From Chryseobacterium sp. E1 (GTDB lineage: Bacteria > Bacteroidota > Bacteroidia > Flavobacteriales > Weeksellaceae), in contig CP078104.1 of the NCBI GenBank assembly GCA_019203745.1, forward strand, positions 4,836,001 to 4,900,000: 64,000 nt of DNA, in the 5' to 3' direction. The position numbers and the translations under genes were made by a program. Shown here one piece after another: positions 63,733-64,000 of this stretch; positions within the stretch are counted from its first letter, which is position 1; each line of letters starts with the position of its first letter. The notes beneath the pieces were generated by a model, which saw only the letters and a list, made by a program, of their open reading frames with translations, ran no database searches and was not told the DNA's origin.

Positions 63733-64000
63733 ATGAAAATCATTCCACTCAAAGAAGGCAATTTCTCGGCCAGTAAAACCAAAGATTTCACTCTTTTAAC
63801 AGCAGAAAATTCTGATACGGTTCAGGGTATTAAAATGTCTGTACAGCCGTTTCTCATCATTACGGAAAACGATTATATCCTTCTGGATGCAGGTATCGGA
63901 TGGAAAAATGACGCCGGAATTCCTGTGGTTTTAACATTGCTTGAAGAACATACTATTCATCCCGGGCAGATTACTAAACTGCTCTTATCCCACCTTCACA
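63733..64000 (+). CDS. MBL fold metallo-hydrolase (partial)
   Basis: ATG 63733 (MKIIPLKEGNFSASKTKDF) runs off the window end after 89 codons. NDYILLDAGIGWKNDAG and KLLLSHLH at the end are the second and third beta strands of a metallo-beta-lactamase fold, with the HxHxDH motif just beginning. The substrate is unknown. It is 85 bases downstream of the NrtR-type gene and may be cotranscribed. Confidence 0.8.
   Translation, partial: MKIIPLKEGNFSASKTKDFTLLTAENSDTVQGIKMSVQPFLIITENDYILLDAGIGWKNDAGIPVVLTLLEEHTIHPGQITKLLLSHLH

Noticed and set aside
1..64000. Large-scale pseudogenisation of the region
   Set aside because: Breaks are evenly spread, lie in homopolymers, and leave conserved residues on both sides; long intact genes (SDR, MFS, bioB, bioD, ferritin-like) are interspersed.

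Overview
The window looks like a chromosomal segment of a Chryseobacterium-like flavobacterium (Bacteroidetes). The DNA is AT-rich, the intergenic repeats are of flavobacterial style, promoter-like TTG/TAnnTTTG elements occur, and the gene families are typical of that group: a heavy-metal RND permease fused to a TolC domain, MocR-type regulators, Bacteroidetes VgrG/PAAR-like proteins, CynX-type MFS and SMI1/KNR4 proteins. I see no rRNA, tRNA, CRISPR array, prophage or transposase gene.

The dominant technical feature is that most genes are interrupted by single-base frameshifts, nearly all inside short homopolymer runs (one A, T, G or C too few, occasionally one too many). Bridging them restores full-length family members, usually with catalytic residues intact. 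I therefore treat the genes as functional and the breaks as sequencing or consensus errors. Each reconstructed gene is given as one feature.

Layout. 1-6.8 kb: partial membrane (histidine-kinase-like) gene, a three-copy 248-bp tandem repeat, DoxX, a TlpA-like/rhodanese-like secreted pair, a SUKH protein, a flavin dehydrogenase plus SDR. 6.9-15.8 kb: two aldo-keto reductases, NDH-2-like oxidoreductase, SDR, ClC channel with CBS domains, and a large uncharacterised TIM-barrel-like protein. 16.3-21.8 kb: tripartite metal efflux (adaptor lipoprotein and fused RND-TolC). 22.0-27.5 kb: MFS, siderophore-interacting protein, Crp/Fnr regulator, divergent SIP-like protein and small conserved protein in one operon, next to a CPA1 antiporter. 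The operon and the antiporter each carry an identical FNR-like palindrome upstream. 27.7-32.5 kb: hypothetical gene, candidate small RNA, AraC/CynX-type MFS pair, MBL hydrolase/HxlR pair. 32.5-39.1 kb: biotin genes bioA, bioB, bioD, bioF and a ferritin-like gene, with a divergent MocR regulator. 39.4-48.5 kb: NIS hydroxamate siderophore locus (TonB receptor, PLP decarboxylase, NIS synthetase fused to acyltransferase, N-monooxygenase, MATE exporter). 48.5-54.8 kb: two esterases, ECF sigma factor with a membrane partner, second Crp/Fnr protein, GNAT, nucleosidase, DsbA/FrnE protein. 55.0-60.6 kb: VgrG, PAAR-like protein with a GH-E nuclease toxin end, ankyrin protein (likely immunity) and associated unknowns. 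61.4-64.0 kb: MFS, NrtR-type regulator and a partial MBL hydrolase.

Functional themes are iron (siderophore synthesis, export, uptake and iron release), metal export, biotin synthesis with an unassigned diiron-type protein, and interbacterial antagonism by a type VI effector cassette.
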